Assembly (NCBI GenBank): GCA_036897485.1
Contig: JAYMTF010000074.1
Location: 1 to 57,930 of the forward strand
Reading direction: 5' to 3'
DNA length: 57,930 bases
Source: Pelargonium nanum
Taxonomy: Eukaryota; Streptophyta; Magnoliopsida; Geraniales; Geraniaceae
Part shown: in pieces, positions 45,650-57,832 of the stretch
Layout of the letters: each line of letters begins with the position of its first letter
Position numbering within the stretch: position 1 is the stretch's first letter
The notes under the pieces: model-generated
What the model saw: the letters and a program-made list of their open reading frames with translations, nothing else
The model's database searches: none
What the model was told of the DNA's origin: nothing
Position numbers and translations under genes: made by a program

Positions 45650-48600
45650 GTTCTACGACGCCTAGCACCCCGACCTTGAACAATCATCCCTGCTGACAAC
45701 GGATCATTGACGTCAATACGTGATATGTATTCACCCGAGCCCTAGCCGCCGACATGACAGCCTCCCTCCCAATACTATAGTAATGAGACTAGATTTTAAA
45801 GAATCTTTAAGAGTATATGTATAATATACTCTACACAATCAGAACTACAGAAATGTATGTACAGGCCATAACCATAGGAGTCATGCGGGCCATAGCCAGG
45901 CAAGACTCCAAAACGTTAATTAAATGAAATCACGAGGACCCTCTCAATCCCAAGTTTTTTTTTTGGTCAAACCATTACAAAATGTCGGTACATTAAATGC
46001 AACATGGTATAGTCTCAATACACACTTCAATTACACCAATATATTTCTAACTTTCTATAATTTATGGAGAAAACCAATGTTACAATCAATCCTGTTTTGA
46101 AGCGATGCTGTGTGTGTTGGATTTACGAGGAATGATGAAAATGAAATGAAGTCTTGATTTTCAACATAAACATTGAATATAGGAAGTGATGTGGATGAAT
46201 TCGGCTCTAATTTTGAACAATTGAGTTTAGGATAAAATCTTTTTAAATATGTGTTAGGAAAGTCAACTAAAAATTTAGTTGAAGATCTCAAGTACCAGAT
46301 TTTGGTGGACGGAAGTAAAGACTTGAGTCATTGGTACATGTACGGGAGCTTGGAGCGTGTCGGCATAAGGCAACACATTATTAGTAAAAATTCATATACA
46401 TACTTGAAAATCGTTTCAGATATCAGAATAATAATTTACTCTACTTTTATTTTTATTTTGAACATCTCATGGAGAAAATTCTATAAAGAAAAAATGTAGA
46501 AGGAAGTTGGAAATGTGAAGTTCCCCTGACACACCTGTGGTATATCGTTATTTCTTTTCTCGACGTTCTAAATGAAGTTGTAATCAATTCAACAAAGTTA
46601 AACAAACTTTGAGAGATAGTTTAATAGCTTGAATTGACTCATTGAGGTGCAACGTGGGATCAGGCGGCAAAATCAATTCAAACTATTGAACAATGAATTA
46701 TTATCTTTTTCATTAATTTAGTCTCTTATTACTCCACTCATTTGCACATGACCAGTTTACTATTTCAGAACAAAACATATACTAGAAGAATTTATTTAAA
46801 TAAAAAAGTTTACACCATCAAAGTAATAATTCAAATACAAATAGAACTGAAAAATGAATTTGAGACAAAATATATACTAAAAAGTAAAAATATTATTTTA
46901 GAACATGCTTTAAGGTTGAAGAAAGCCATACATGGAGTGAAGTTGGGGACAACATTTCTCAAATGTTCTAAAATAGTTTTCATATTACATAGAAGAAGTC
47001 AACAGTAGAAATCCATTATCTCGTATTTAACTATTCCAAGTAGCACATGTTAGCAGATTCTAAGGTCAATATTATAGTAGTAGTTTAACTGAAATGGCCG
47101 CAATATTATTTTACTTATTTAAACAATACTTTCTCATACTTACACCGACACCACAATGTGAACAAAATTAAAATAAATACTATAATATAATTAATTGAAA
47201 TTGAAAAAGTCGTACGCTCATTAGGGTGGTACGGAAGAAAAAGGGTACTGTCCTTTACATAGGCGGTGGATGCTGTTATTTTAATAATTGTTTGTAATTA
47301 ATCAGTACATAAATTTAATAATGAGATTTGTAAATTAAGATAATAGTAGTATTTTTTTTTATATTTTAAAATGAGCTACACAATAGGAGTTGCTCTCCCC
47401 TTATAATCCAAACTCCACCCACCCCACGCGACGCAATGGGATAATAGTAGTATTTCGAATATTAACTAAACTTATCTCATATATCGATATTTTTTTTAGA
47501 GAGATTGGGTCGTTTCTTATATTAGCGCTAATTTTTGGTGCGTTCATACGAGTGTGTCGGATGTTGAGGCCATTTCGGTTTGAAATGGCGCCGAACTCGC
47601 GTTTTGTTTCTTCTTGTTAGTTTATAATAGTTGTTGAGAGATGGGATTATTACTAGTAATATTGCAAAGTGAGGAAATGAATTGAGTGACACCTGAAAAG
47701 AAGGAGTAGCCGTGTAGAGCAAGAAACAGATAATATAACAGAAAACGATTCAAATGAAAAAATCACATGCACATAATTGATTGTAATCTCATTTACATAC
47801 CATATTTATGTATATTGACAACGTGGCAAGGTGGGACCATGTGATCTTGGTGGCACGTTCACATGTCTTCTTCTCTACAGAACTGGGTGGGACCCACTCA
47901 TCTCATATCATCTCATGCAATTGCAGATTTGCAGTTGTATTGTAGGGCCTAGGTCTAGGTAGCTACTACTATAGGCTATGGTGGAGCTAGGTGTAGGTAT
48001 GTTCATGTTTTTGGTTGTTGTTGCTGTTGCTGTTGTGTTGTTGACGAACCAATATGATGATCCCGCAGATTCCAAAGATTTCTTTGTTTCTGAGGGACCC
48101 TACTTTTTCTTATACTACCTTTTTTCTTTTTTACAACCAAATTTTTTTGAGACAAAATGAGGATAAGATTTGGTTATTAATTGATATATTTTGTGTTTAT
48201 GCAAACCTAGCTAAGAGAGTTAATAAATATCATGGCCTAAGTTTTAGTTGTAAGTTGAACATTTGATTGATTCAAATATTGTGATCATCGTGTGTTCTTG
48301 TTGCTAAAGTACTCACTTTCGTTTAAGAAAAATGTATATTCCATCGAATCTGAAAGCGAAGGATAATTCAATAAAATATGATATCAAAATTTTATCGTTA
48401 ACTTAATTTTCTTTTCATATAACATGTTTCGCATTTAAGGTATTGTGAGTAGAACATGTCATTAATAAGATAATAAATGTATCAAATTTAATAACTTTAC
48501 ATGTCATTTTAATAAACAGAAAAATCTATACTAGATGTAAGACATGTATAACATTGCTCTTTTGATAATGTTTGTCAACATCGGCGCATGCAAACGATGA

Positions 48601-48796
48601 AAGCACACAGACTCCAAGTGAAAAATTATTTCAACACTATTTTAACGGAAATCAAATTTTAATATATGTAATACTTATATTAACGCATTTTTAAAATACA
48701 ACAAACGTGATTTTGTCTAATTACATAAATATAAAGATTAAAAAACAAACTTATATTCCTATATAACATAGACTATTTGAACTTTTTTTTTATTTT
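45650..48796. other. AT-rich intergenic DNA, no gene seen
   Basis: Open frames of 60-90 codons occur (for example 46742-47008 and 47390-47620) but have no domains, no paired splice sites and AT-driven composition. A possible promoter-like stretch with GTGGG/CACATG words lies at about 47820-47900. Nothing further can be supported. Confidence 0.5.
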
Positions 48797-48983
48797 TGAT
48801 AAGCGACGGGGCAACACGCCTACAAAGGCATGTGTTTCTCACCCCCGCGTCAACCGAGTTAGTTGTTAGCTCTCCTCTTAAACTCATAAATTTCACCTTA
48901 TACCGCCGACAAGGAGACTCGAACCTGAGACCTCAAAGAAAATTCAAAGCGCATCAACCGCTTGAACCAACATGTCTTGATTA
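48790..48983 (-). mobile_element. tRNA-derived SINE-like copy 1
   Basis: On the minus strand it begins near TTGGTTCAAGCGGTTGATGC (A-box-like region) and then has a polymerase III B box, GGTTCGAGTCTCC. It continues through TTTATGAGTTTAAGAGGAGA and ends CGCTTATC followed by an A-rich tail (AAAAATAAAAAAAAAG). It is clearly the same family as 50219-50410, in inverted orientation. Confidence 0.7.
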
Positions 48984-50218
48984 TTTGAACCCTTTTACTT
49001 ACAAGTGTATTGGACAACTAAGTATTTTATTAAAAACTCATATCATAAGGAGAGTGCATGTGTCCAACTATATACGTATGACTCAATTTAAATAGTATAG
49101 TAGGACATTCAAATAATTTTACAAATTGTAGTTGAATGAATAAATGATATTTAATTTGTAGTTGGAATGAATGAATATTCCATAAACACAACTAATATAT
49201 TTATACGAACAAATGGGAGGGTATTCAAGTCAATGAAACAAATAAACAGTTATCCAAATTCACCATAATTAGCTCCAATTTAATAAATAAAAAAACAATA
49301 CTAGGAAGTAGTAACTACCTATCTAAGATAATAGTGAAGAAAGAAAACATTTCAGTGAGAGTGCATGGTGGCTACACAAACTGCGTGAGTGGTAAAATCA
49401 CTTGCGTTAAATTCTCGCTCAATACAATAACAACGGCAAATTTATGAGTCCGTTCGAATTAGACCGAAAAAAGGGCACATGGTGGTGGGAGCAGAAGGGA
49501 TGGGTACGAAGAGAAGCAAGCGAATAATTGGGCCCATCTCACATGTCACAGTTGGGCCTCTAACTTGCAACGATGACGTTTTAATCAAAACGGCCACATG
49601 CCCTTCAATCACATCAACCATTGACGTCACCACTTCAATAAATAAAAATAACAACAACGGTTAATTTTGGTGGAGCCCAGTTTTACGCGTTATTTCCTTC
49701 TTCCACAGCCACTCACTTGCTTTGTTTGTTCTTGTCTCTTTTAGGGCTCGCCTCTCCTAGTTAGGGAACCCTATTGTTACTGCCATTTTTGTAATTTATG
49801 TACATATTGAAACAAGAAAAGAAAGAGAGGTGGGTCCAAATAAAAATGTCAAGTGATCTTGGCCATTGCTTAAGTGCACCGCTTGAGATTGAAGCAAAGC
49901 CAAAGCTTCAAGTTGAAGTAGCCTCCTTTTATTTAGAATTGCATTTACTCCACATTACATTATTCACCAACTTGTAGCCCTTAAATTGTTCATTTTTTCC
50001 TCAAATATCACATTTAGTTACTAATTCCTTATATGTAAATGATTCATGCATGCAACCATCATAATACGTATTACTGTAAGAATCTTAACCGCTCATCACA
50101 ACTAACGCAGGATAAGACCTACTACATCACTCTCTGAGAATCAAAGCAGCCCAAAAACAGAAGATGAGACCTACTTTCCACCTATCATAGCCTACATCAC
50201 TCTATGAGAACCAAAGCA
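48984..50218. other. Intergenic region between the two SINE-like copies
   Basis: AT-rich with no gene. TGACGTCA-like words occur at about 49622 (TTGACGTCACC) and GATGACGTTTT at about 49571, which are possible bZIP sites but with no gene attached. The short sequence CCTACATCACTCTNTGAGAA is repeated at about 50121 and 50191. Confidence 0.4.
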
Positions 50219-50410
50219 TGTTGGACCAAGCAGTCGATGCGCTTTGGACTCTCTTTGAGGTCTCAGGTTCGAGTCTCCTTGCCAACGGTATGGAGTGAGA
50301 TTTATGAGTTTAAAAGGAGAGCTAACAACTAACAGGGTGACGCGCCTCACTGGGGACGTGAGAAACACATGTCTTTACAAGCCTGATGTCATGTTGTTTA
50401 TAAATAAAAA
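50219..50410 (+). mobile_element. tRNA-derived SINE-like copy 2
   Basis: It carries TTGGACCAAGCAGTCGATGC, then the B box GGTTCGAGTCTCC, then TTTATGAGTTTAAAAGGAGA and GAGAAACACATGTCTTTACA. The A-rich tail is TAAATAAAAAACG. Sequence and order match 48790-48983 on the opposite strand. The B box in particular supports a tRNA-derived retroposon. Confidence 0.7.
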
Positions 50411-50858
50411 ACGTATTTTATATATATTTGACATGTAACTATATAAGACTGTTGCATGCGCTGATAAGCACTTCAATAATATATGAATATGACATGAAAT
50501 AGTTAATGAGAAGGAAATAGGCTACACCAAGTGTGAAATGTGAACTCCAAATGGGTTCCTTGTTTTCTTTCTTTTCTCATGTTAGCATCTACCCAATTTC
50601 AAATAATCACAAAAACACCACTTGGAATTTGCCAATGGCTATGTGTGTATGACCAAAAATGAAGTTAGCATGAAAGTGCCCATGTGTGGCCTCACATGAC
50701 CTAAAACTTCAAAATTAATCTTTAAAAATAGCGAAAAAGGAGGGAGGCTCATTTATTACCCTCTACCCTCAGCCGCTGATTCCATCTCCTCCATAAGTAC
50801 CCCATTAACACACCACACCACAACCCAACAACACTAACCTCTCTCACACTCTCTCAAA

Positions 50859-52063
50859 ATGGCTCTCCCTTCGCTGCTCTGCATTGCCTCACTCCTCTCC
50901 GTTTTCGCGGCGGCGAATGCCAGAATTCCCGGCGTCTACTCCGCCGGAGCCTGGCAGTCCGCTCACGCCACTTTCTACGGCGGCAGCGACGCTTCTGGAA
51001 CTATGGGTACGTAATGTGTACTTTGGGATCTGCATTTCCTCTACAAGCCTGTTCTTGCCTTTTTCTAAAGTGTGTGCTCTGTTTTTTTACAGGTGGTGCT
51101 TGTGGGTATGGGAATCTGTACAGCCAAGGGTATGGGGTCAACACGGCGGCGTTGAGTACTGCTCTGTTCAACAATGGGCTGAGCTGTGGAGCTTGCTTCG
51201 AGATCAAGTGCTCCGAGGACCCCAGGTGGTGCAAATCTGGCAGTCCCTCCATTCTCGTCACTGCCACCAACTTTTGCCCGCCGAACTTCGCTCAGCCCAG
51301 CGACAATGGCGGCTGGTGCAACCCTCCCCGTGCCCACTTCGACCTTGCCATGCCCATGTTCCTCAAGATCGCCGAGTACAAGGCCGGCATCGTCCCCGTC
51401 AACTACCGCCGGTGAGTCTTCACCTTTTTTGGCACATTTTCCCTGTTTGGTCGCTGAGAAAGTGCGAGAAAAGTAATAAAATGTACCAAGACAAGGCTCT
51501 GCTTGTTAATTTTCCTTCGCTTTCTCGGGAACCAAACAAAACCTTCGCCGAATTGCAGACAGAGTGGTAATTTTGAAAGTATTTCAATTTTACTTCATAA
51601 TTTTCCCGGAAAATCTGGATAGAACCACGACACGTCTCACGCTTCCCCAATACCCCAAAATTCCCAACCATAATTACGATTCTAACCCTAGGGTTCGGTC
51701 GTTTTCTCTAATTACCTCGAAAAACAAACCTAACGAAATGTTTGTAATTACAGGGTCCCATGTAGGAAGCAAGGAGGAATCAGATTCACAATCAACGGCT
51801 TCCGTTACTTCAACCTGGTTTTGGTCACCAACGTCGCCGGTGCCGGAGACATCCGCGCCGTCAGCATCAAAGGCACCAAAACCGGGTGGCTGAGCATGAG
51901 CCGTAACTGGGGCCAGAACTGGCAATCCAACGCTGTTTTGGTCGGCCAACCGCTGTCGTTTCGGGTCACCGCCAGCGACCGCCGCTCCTCCACCTCCTAC
52001 AACATCGCCCCCTCCAATTGGCAGTTCGGCCAGACCTTCACCGGAAAAAATTTCCGAGTCTGA
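50859..52063 (+). CDS. Alpha-expansin (EXPA), cell-wall loosening protein
   Basis: Three exons, 50859-51006, 51093-51411 and 51754-52063, giving 258 residues, the normal alpha-expansin length. A hydrophobic signal peptide (about residues 1-22, [20 protein letters not shown]) sends it to the wall. Domain 1 is the family-45-endoglucanase-like fold with [20 protein letters not shown], paired cysteines, TNFCPPN and the HFD motif in [11 protein letters not shown]. Domain 2 is the carbohydrate-binding module with [14 protein letters not shown] and surface tryptophans. The protein loosens walls at acid pH without hydrolysis. The second intron site (CG|GTGAGT) is conserved in the family. Position next to RNR1 points to Arabidopsis EXPA9 (At5g02260, from memory), but subgroup assignment needs a tree. 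Local GC is higher than in neighbouring genes. Confidence 0.95.
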
Positions 52064-52798
52064 ACTCTGAAGCTACCTTTTTACTAATTAGTAACCACCA
52101 CTAGTATTTATTTACCGTTAACTTTTTTCTGTTTACCGGTTTCCCGCCATCGATTTTCCTTTATTTTCCCGGGAAAATTTCGAAGTGGTCGTCAAGGGTA
52201 GGAAAGGAAAGTGTGTCTTGTTTTTGTGGTTTTGTGGTAATATTGTGAAAGTGTAGGGGCTGAAGCGGCTGCAAGAAGAAAAAACATGTAGCCCGCAGTA
52301 CTTTGCTATATAGTGATACACCTATTTTCAATTATTGCTATATAAATGTAATTCTATTTACTTCTTCATTTACTGGTTTTGAATGTATGTATTATCATTA
52401 TGTCTGATAATAATGTTGAATCAATTGGTGGTTTGTTTTACCAGAAAATTTAATAGAATTAAATGATGCACGAGTTGTATAATAATGTGGAGTTACTATG
52501 AGTTCAGCTTTGTACCCAAAACGAAATAAATGAATTTTGTTATTGAAGTTTAAATGATGTTTGGTCCTCTCTTTGAATTTTATGGAATGCTATTGGCTGC
52601 TTTTACCAAATTTAACCACACTTTTTTACGACAGTAGACCACTAGACATGTGTTGTGTTCCACTAGCAAACTGGGGACCATTTTGTCAACTTCATTAATC
52701 TTTTATAAAGAAAAAACAAATAATTACCAAAATAATAGCCCACAATTACATAGGGCGGTGGTAGTATAAGAAAAACGAAAATGATTAATGCATTTACC
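52064..52798. other. Expansin 3' UTR and intergenic sequence
   Basis: The 3' UTR runs to perhaps 52350. The rest is AT-rich with no gene. Confidence 0.5.
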
Positions 52799-52958
52799 TG
52801 CATGTATATTGCATGTAGACTGATGTGACGCAATCACAATCACACATGTCTCCTTCATTGAAAGAGGATGAGGTGGAACCCAGACAAATTTTGAAGAGAC
52901 AAAGAAGGATTATGTGGCTGAGAATATGTCACATCAGCCTACATGCAATATACATGCA
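52799..52958. mobile_element. Short palindromic MITE-like element with 31-bp inverted arms
   Basis: 52799-52829 (TGCATGTATATTGCATGTAG...) and 52928-52958 are reverse complements over 31 bases with one mismatch. They enclose about 98 bases with no further symmetry. The unit is 160 bases. A transcript would form a stable stem. The layout fits a small MITE; a miRNA-like precursor is possible but unproven. The arms are themselves partly self-complementary (TGCATG/CATGCA). Confidence 0.7.
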
Positions 52959-53619
52959 TGTATATACATGTAACAATTCTCTTTGTAAAAATAATGTTTA
53001 CTTGTTCCTTTTGTAAGAGATGGAATAGGATTTATCCTTTTCTTATCTTAAATTTGATAGCTTTCGGTTTGAAAACGAGCAATATTGGCCGCGAAAATCA
53101 TATCCTCCGGTGATCGGTTTCTTTTTCTACTTTTACAGTTGACAACAATGGACGTCCACGATGAGAGAGGACGATTGTTCTTTTTGGTACTAAGGATGAG
53201 ATAATGTTATCCTTGTACAACAGCATATGTGCTATGCTCTCTTAGTGTGCATGAGGTTTAAAAAGGAACCAGAAAATTGGGCAAGTGTTGGGGGCTTTTG
53301 TGCTTTTTGGGACAAGTGACAACATTTTTATGACTCGATACTGTATATATGTGTTGGTGTCAACTGCATGCGAACGAGCATATATAATAAGGTGCATAAA
53401 ATGAGAATTACGAATAAAAAGCAGGCCTGAGAGTGACGTGGACCACTTATTAGTATTTTTGAAACTTTCTCTTCACAATTGTCACTTGTAGAGGCGGGAA
53501 TCTTTCAAAATTTTTGATTGTTTGTATTATTGTTTAGCAAATGGGCTGGGCTATTCTGGTTTTAAATAGGTTTTTAAGTGGGCTTTGGGCTCAGACGGTA
53601 GGGACTAAAAAGTAAAAAC
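52959..53619. other. Intergenic region upstream of tRNA-Lys end
   Basis: AT-rich with no gene or repeat recognised. The stretch just left of the tRNA gene corresponds to its 3' flank; on the minus strand TTTTTAC follows within ~10 bases, a plausible polymerase III terminator. Confidence 0.4.
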
Positions 53620-53692
53620 CGCCGTCTGTGGGAATCGAACCCACGACCACGTGGTTAAAAGCCACGCGCTCTACCAGCTGAGCTAAGACGGC
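53620..53692 (-). tRNA. tRNA-Lys(UUU)
   Basis: On the minus strand the cloverleaf is complete. The acceptor stem GCCGTCT pairs with AGACGGC. The A box is TAGCTCAGCTGG, the anticodon arm is CGTGG-CTTTTAA-CCACG with anticodon TTT, and the B box is GGTTCGATTCC. The discriminator base is G. There is no intron and no encoded CCA, as in nuclear eukaryotic tRNAs. A T run follows downstream on the minus strand (about 53612-53608) as terminator. Confidence 0.95.
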
Positions 53693-53963
53693 TATATGAA
53701 ATGGTTTGTATTAACAATTTATACATCATAATAATAAATCAGCAATATGACATGAAACTACAAGGGTTTGCTGATTGTTGTGAAGGAGCCATCTATTTCC
53801 ATGTGATAAGTAGTGACTCAGTACCTTGCTCCATATATATAGTATCCAACCTTTATGACAAGTGATAAGTAGATGAGAGCTGGTTTCAAATGATAGTGAG
53901 CACATATATATGGCAAAAACATTAATTGTGCTAATTAATGTTATTCTCATAACAACCATCATC

Positions 53964-54046
53964 GGGCTAGTGGCATAAGTTGTTTGCTTCTATTGAGGTC
54001 TCAAGTTCGAGTCTCGGTTGTTACGCTTGCTTATAAAATAAAAAAT
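53964..54046 (+). mobile_element. Short SINE-like retroposon
   Basis: GGGCTAGTGGCATAAGTTG (A-box-like) is followed about 30 bases later by the B box AAGTTCGAGTCTC and an A-rich tail (AAAATAAAAAATTAG). It is about 83 bases. The B-box region (GAGGTCTCAAGTTCGAGTC) resembles that of the two larger SINE-like copies (GAGGTCTCAGGTTCGAGTC), but the rest differs. Confidence 0.5.
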
Positions 54047-54259
54047 TAGTGCTATTCTCATGTCCATGTCTTCCTATAAGCATTTGGTTGGGAGTGAACA
54101 AGAGGAGGAGCTGAATAATGAGCCTGCTTTTTTTACATAGAACACATCTTTAGGTTGTGATTTTTGGAGGTAGATCTTTGCAAGAACAATCAGAACCTGT
54201 AGGAGTTGGTTCCTGCAAACAGCCAAACCACCCAAATATATTCTCTTGCAAGAAGGTAG

Positions 54260-54838
54260 ATAAGTCTACCAAACAAGCACTTAGATATTTGTATCTATTT
54301 CTAGATGTTTTCTTGAATTTTCAAATTTTGAATTATCTTGCTAAAACTAGAAGCTTCCCTGCTCTTGCTTGGAAATGAGCTCTTTTCTTGCATCCAAAGT
54401 TATTGCACTGTACCTTAACACTTTGACCAACAATTACAAAAGAGGAGATACAAACAAACATATATTTGCAATAAGTTTACCATTAAAATGGACAAATCTA
54501 TTGACAAAATCACTAACGGAGAGATTATGTTTGGAATATAAAATTCATAAACAAGTTGATTGAATCGTATACACTTTTAATTACATGTTGAATAAAGAAA
54601 TGTACAAGTAACATTCAAAATTGTTACAATCCAAGAACCATAATTTACAAGTAACAGAAAGAAAAAGAAAGAATATATAATGAATGAATTGAATAACAAA
54701 CTAAACAGTACTTTGTATGTGCAGTATTTTTGTAGTGAATTAACTATACATTCGATGTAAATTTGACGAAAACAGATATTTGGCCGGCATAGGTCTTATT
54801 TGGAAGCACGACTCTGAACATGGTGCGTTCAAGCTTAG
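54260..54838 (-). repeat. Tandem segmental duplication, left copy (3' part of C2 gene and flank)
   Basis: The 3' flank and last coding exon of the C2 gene match the right end of the window (about 57345-57930) in the same orientation. The offset is about 3.09 kb at the coding end. Similarity is moderate in the flank and very high in coding sequence (56 bases with two differences at 54783-54838 versus 57875-57930). Confidence 0.8.
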
Positions 54839-55502
54839 CCTTCCCCATCTCCATACCCACTTGTATCACATCTTTCACATAAATTCTGCAAAATTTGTGA
54901 AAATCACAAAACATTAGCCAATATAATTCCAATAAGCTCTCATTAGTTAAACAAGAAAAAGAAGAAGATGTAAATAGTTGATATACGTACGTAGTTTGAC
55001 CAACAAGATCCTCAGCAACAGCACCACAACTGAAGTTGTTAACGCTGCGATCCAAAATGGTTAAAATAAGCTTCTTTTTAAGTTGTTCTTGACCGGTCCG
55101 GCACTTGACGCCGAAGCTGAATTTGTTGTTCCATACTGGGTTTTTTCCTTGAGCTGAAACATATATGCCCGCATAATTTAATCAGTATCTAATTAATTAA
55201 TCATATATAATGAATATATATAACATTGCGTGAAAGTTAATTAGTACTATTTATATATACCTTTAGCAATATCGCTCCTTTGTTCTTGATCTCCGTACTG
55301 AACCAAAACGTAAGGATTCATCTTTCCTGCACATATATATCCAAATTTGTTATTAAGAATTAGTCAAACAAAACATTTCAGACCATCTAATTAGCTACCA
55401 ATTATTTGTAAAACAAAGAAAGTTTAATTACATACCAAGTAATCGCCTGTCTTTTAAATCTTGAGCACCCACCAGCAAAACCTCCAATTTACCACTTGCC
55501 AT
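54744..55502 (-). CDS. Small single-C2-domain protein (elicitor-responsive / phloem PP16-like)
   Basis: Four exons, in coding order 55502-55436, 55326-55261, 55153-54991 and 54885-54744, giving 145 residues. Almost the whole protein is one C2 domain. It opens with MASGKLEVLLVGAQDL and continues with MNPYVLVQYGDQEQRSDIAK, NPVWNNKFSFGVK and KKLILTILDRSVNNFSCGAV. It ends with SVFVKFTSNV. Plant proteins of this kind bind membrane lipids, often with calcium, and include defence-induced and phloem-mobile PP16 proteins. The usual calcium-ligand Asp in MDPYV is Asn here (MNPYV) and the second loop lacks the regular Asp pattern, so calcium binding may be weak. The domain is recognised; the specific function is not. 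A diverged tandem copy starts at the right edge of the window. Confidence 0.88.
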
Positions 55503-56796
55503 CTCTTTAATCTGTTTCTTGATTTGCAGTTGCAGATATGAATTGAATTAGAGCCTCAAAGATTGATCACACCAGAAATGGTAGCTTGTTGTTGCTTTTG
55601 AAGTTTCAAATATGTAAATATATTGAGCTGATCGAGAGTCCAATGTTGTTGTTGATGCAGAAAACATAGGAGGTTGGGGTATTTATAGGTGATAAATTTA
55701 GTAATTGGTCAATGCGTTGAATGGTCAATATTGCCAATATGAGCTACGATGGGAAGTTGAATTGAATCTTTCTCAGTGTATACAAATAATAAAAACGGTG
55801 ACGCCTAGTGGACGTTTTCAGAAATATTTATATATATCCGGATCAAGTGGTTTAATATAGTCTTCTCTTGACCTGGCCTTAATTATAGACGCCAGATTGA
55901 GCAGGGCTGCGAAGTTTAAATATAAATAATATTGTAGGGAACATCATGTGTATATAAACTGTTATGGTCATATAAGAATTGTTTGGTTGTAGCCATTTTA
56001 TTATCAAGTCAAGCAGCAGAGTATGACCATGGTCAATATTGGTCATACCATCTAAATAATATAATCTTCCTTTGAAATCGATTAATTTAGTAATGGTATA
56101 ATTTGATTGCATGCATACATGTTTGTTCATCCAATGTTTTGAGGTTACAAGAGTGTATCAAGTTTTTAATAAATCTGAAAATATGTTGGACAACATTAAC
56201 AAACAATTTCTTTCCAAATATAGAGGAAAGGTTACCGCATCAATTTGGTTTTATTATTGGAAACATTTTATAAGTTGAAAAGAATATATATATACAAGTA
56301 CGAGGTGTTCAAATCTTCATTGCTTTCACAATTTTTTAAGATTTTTTTAAATTTTCAAAGTGTTCTTCGCAAGTTTTAAAAATTTCTTCAAATCTTCAAT
56401 ATACAGTGCATTGTGATCTTCAAAAATTCCTTCAAGATGTGAAGAATAATTCCTCCCCAACATTTTACCTCTACAACTACATTAAAATGATGATCAATTC
56501 TCTTTTTACAATATTAAGCTAGCTGATGACAAGTCCTTAAAGTCTAATATCACCAACTTCAAGAAGATTATAGTGAACGAGTGTGAAGTTTTTTAAAAAC
56601 AATGGGGCTATGACCTGCTTTTGCAACTCTCTCTATACCTATACACTCGCCCTCTACAGTAGCTTTCATGAACCTCAAAACTTTGAACAAATTTGTTCAT
56701 TGCCTCTAATAAGGTAAAACATGGTATAATGATATGTTTTGTTATTTGGTGTTATGGGTCTGACAATGAAGTATATTGCGTGCGATTCAACCAGCT
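55503..56796. other. C2 gene promoter and intergenic sequence
   Basis: A TATA box for the C2 gene lies at 55681-55688. Beyond it (55720-56796) the sequence is AT-rich. At 56330-56450 many TTCAAA/TCTTCA words repeat loosely. No gene is supported. Confidence 0.45.
55681..55688 (-). promoter_or_regulatory. TATA box of the C2-domain gene
   Basis: On the minus strand CTATAAATACCCC is a consensus plant TATA box about 180 bases upstream of the ATG at 55502, leaving room for a leader of about 150 bases. Confidence 0.55.
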
Positions 56797-56870
56797 GGCC
56801 TATTAGCTCAGCTGGTTAGAGCGTCGTGCTAATAACGCGAAGGTCGCAGGTTCGAGACCTGCATGGGCCA
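56797..56870 (+). tRNA. tRNA-Ile(AAU)
   Basis: A complete 74-base cloverleaf. The acceptor stem GGCCTAT pairs with ATGGGCC (one G-T pair). The A box is TTAGCTCAGCTGG, the anticodon arm has loop CTAATAA with anticodon AAT, and the B box is GGTTCGAGACC. The discriminator is A. No intron is present. TTTTTATTTT follows at once, a polymerase III terminator. Confidence 0.95.
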
Positions 56871-57832
56871 AATTTTTATTTTATATGTTTTTAGTGCCAC
56901 TTCCAACATAGAAAACAAATCATAATAACCTCTTTTTTTAGAACATTTCTACAAAAAGAAAAGGTACTCAATTCAGCTCCTCGGTCAAGGGGTAGCTAAT
57001 ATTTTTTTCACCAATGTTTGTAGTCTTGTTTCCTTGAAGTGCTAGGCGGAGAGGGACGCGGCCGTGCAATGTGGTCCATGGGAACACGGTTGGCGGGTAC
57101 ACGCATGGCCTGTGAGAACACAATTGAAGAGGACGCGATCAACGGGAACACAGTCTGGGAGTGCATTGTGGAACACAACCAGTGGGGAGGCAATCATGGC
57201 TATGAGTATTTTTTTTTAGCCGTTGATGTGATACTCAAGTGCATATGTGGCACACAGACACCACGCATCAATTTTGTCGTTGACTTCTTATTTTAGAAGT
57301 CGAAATATATTTTTGTAGTGGAGGTACATAAATCAAACAAACAATTACTTAGATTTGTATTGACTTTAAGGTGTTTCATTGAAATTTTCGATTTTGAATT
57401 ATCCTACTAGCTAGAAGCTTCCTGGCTCTTATACTTGGAAAAGAGTTCTTTTCTTGAACCCTAGGTTATTGCATTGTACCTCAACACTTCGAGCAATAAC
57501 TACAAAAGATGAGATGCAAACAAACAAGCATATATTTGCATTGAGTTTGCTCTATTGTCAAAGTAACTTGTGGCAAGAATATTACAATTGGAACATAAAA
57601 TTTGCAAACGAGTTGAGTGAAAAGTATACACTTTATATGTTCAATGAAAGTAACATTAAAAATTCTTACAATTCAAGGACCATAATTTACATGTAAATTT
57701 TCATTAGTGATATTAAATACATGTGAAAATACATGAAAAAATTATACATGGAAAAATACTTTTCAAGAATGAATGAATGAATGAATTGAATAACAAACTA
57801 AATACTTTGTATGTATTTTTTTTATGAACTAA
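56871..57832. other. Intergenic region and duplicated C2 3' flank
   Basis: 56880-57344 has no gene. The open frame 57039-57296 (85 codons) lies in a stretch richer in G and C than its flanks and may be a transposon fragment, but nothing is recognisable. From about 57345 the sequence is the duplicate of the C2 gene 3' flank (compare 54260-54743). Confidence 0.45.

Noticed and set aside
47978..48266. Hydrophobic open frames that could encode a small membrane peptide
   Set aside because: The MVELGVGMFMFLVVVAVAVV run is driven by GTTGTT repeats. There is no conservation signal, partner exon or promoter to support it.
50884..51570. 228-codon open frame across the first two expansin exons
   Set aside because: It is in a different frame from the expansin, reads through an intron and results from the high GC of the exons. 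The alpha-expansin frame has all family motifs.
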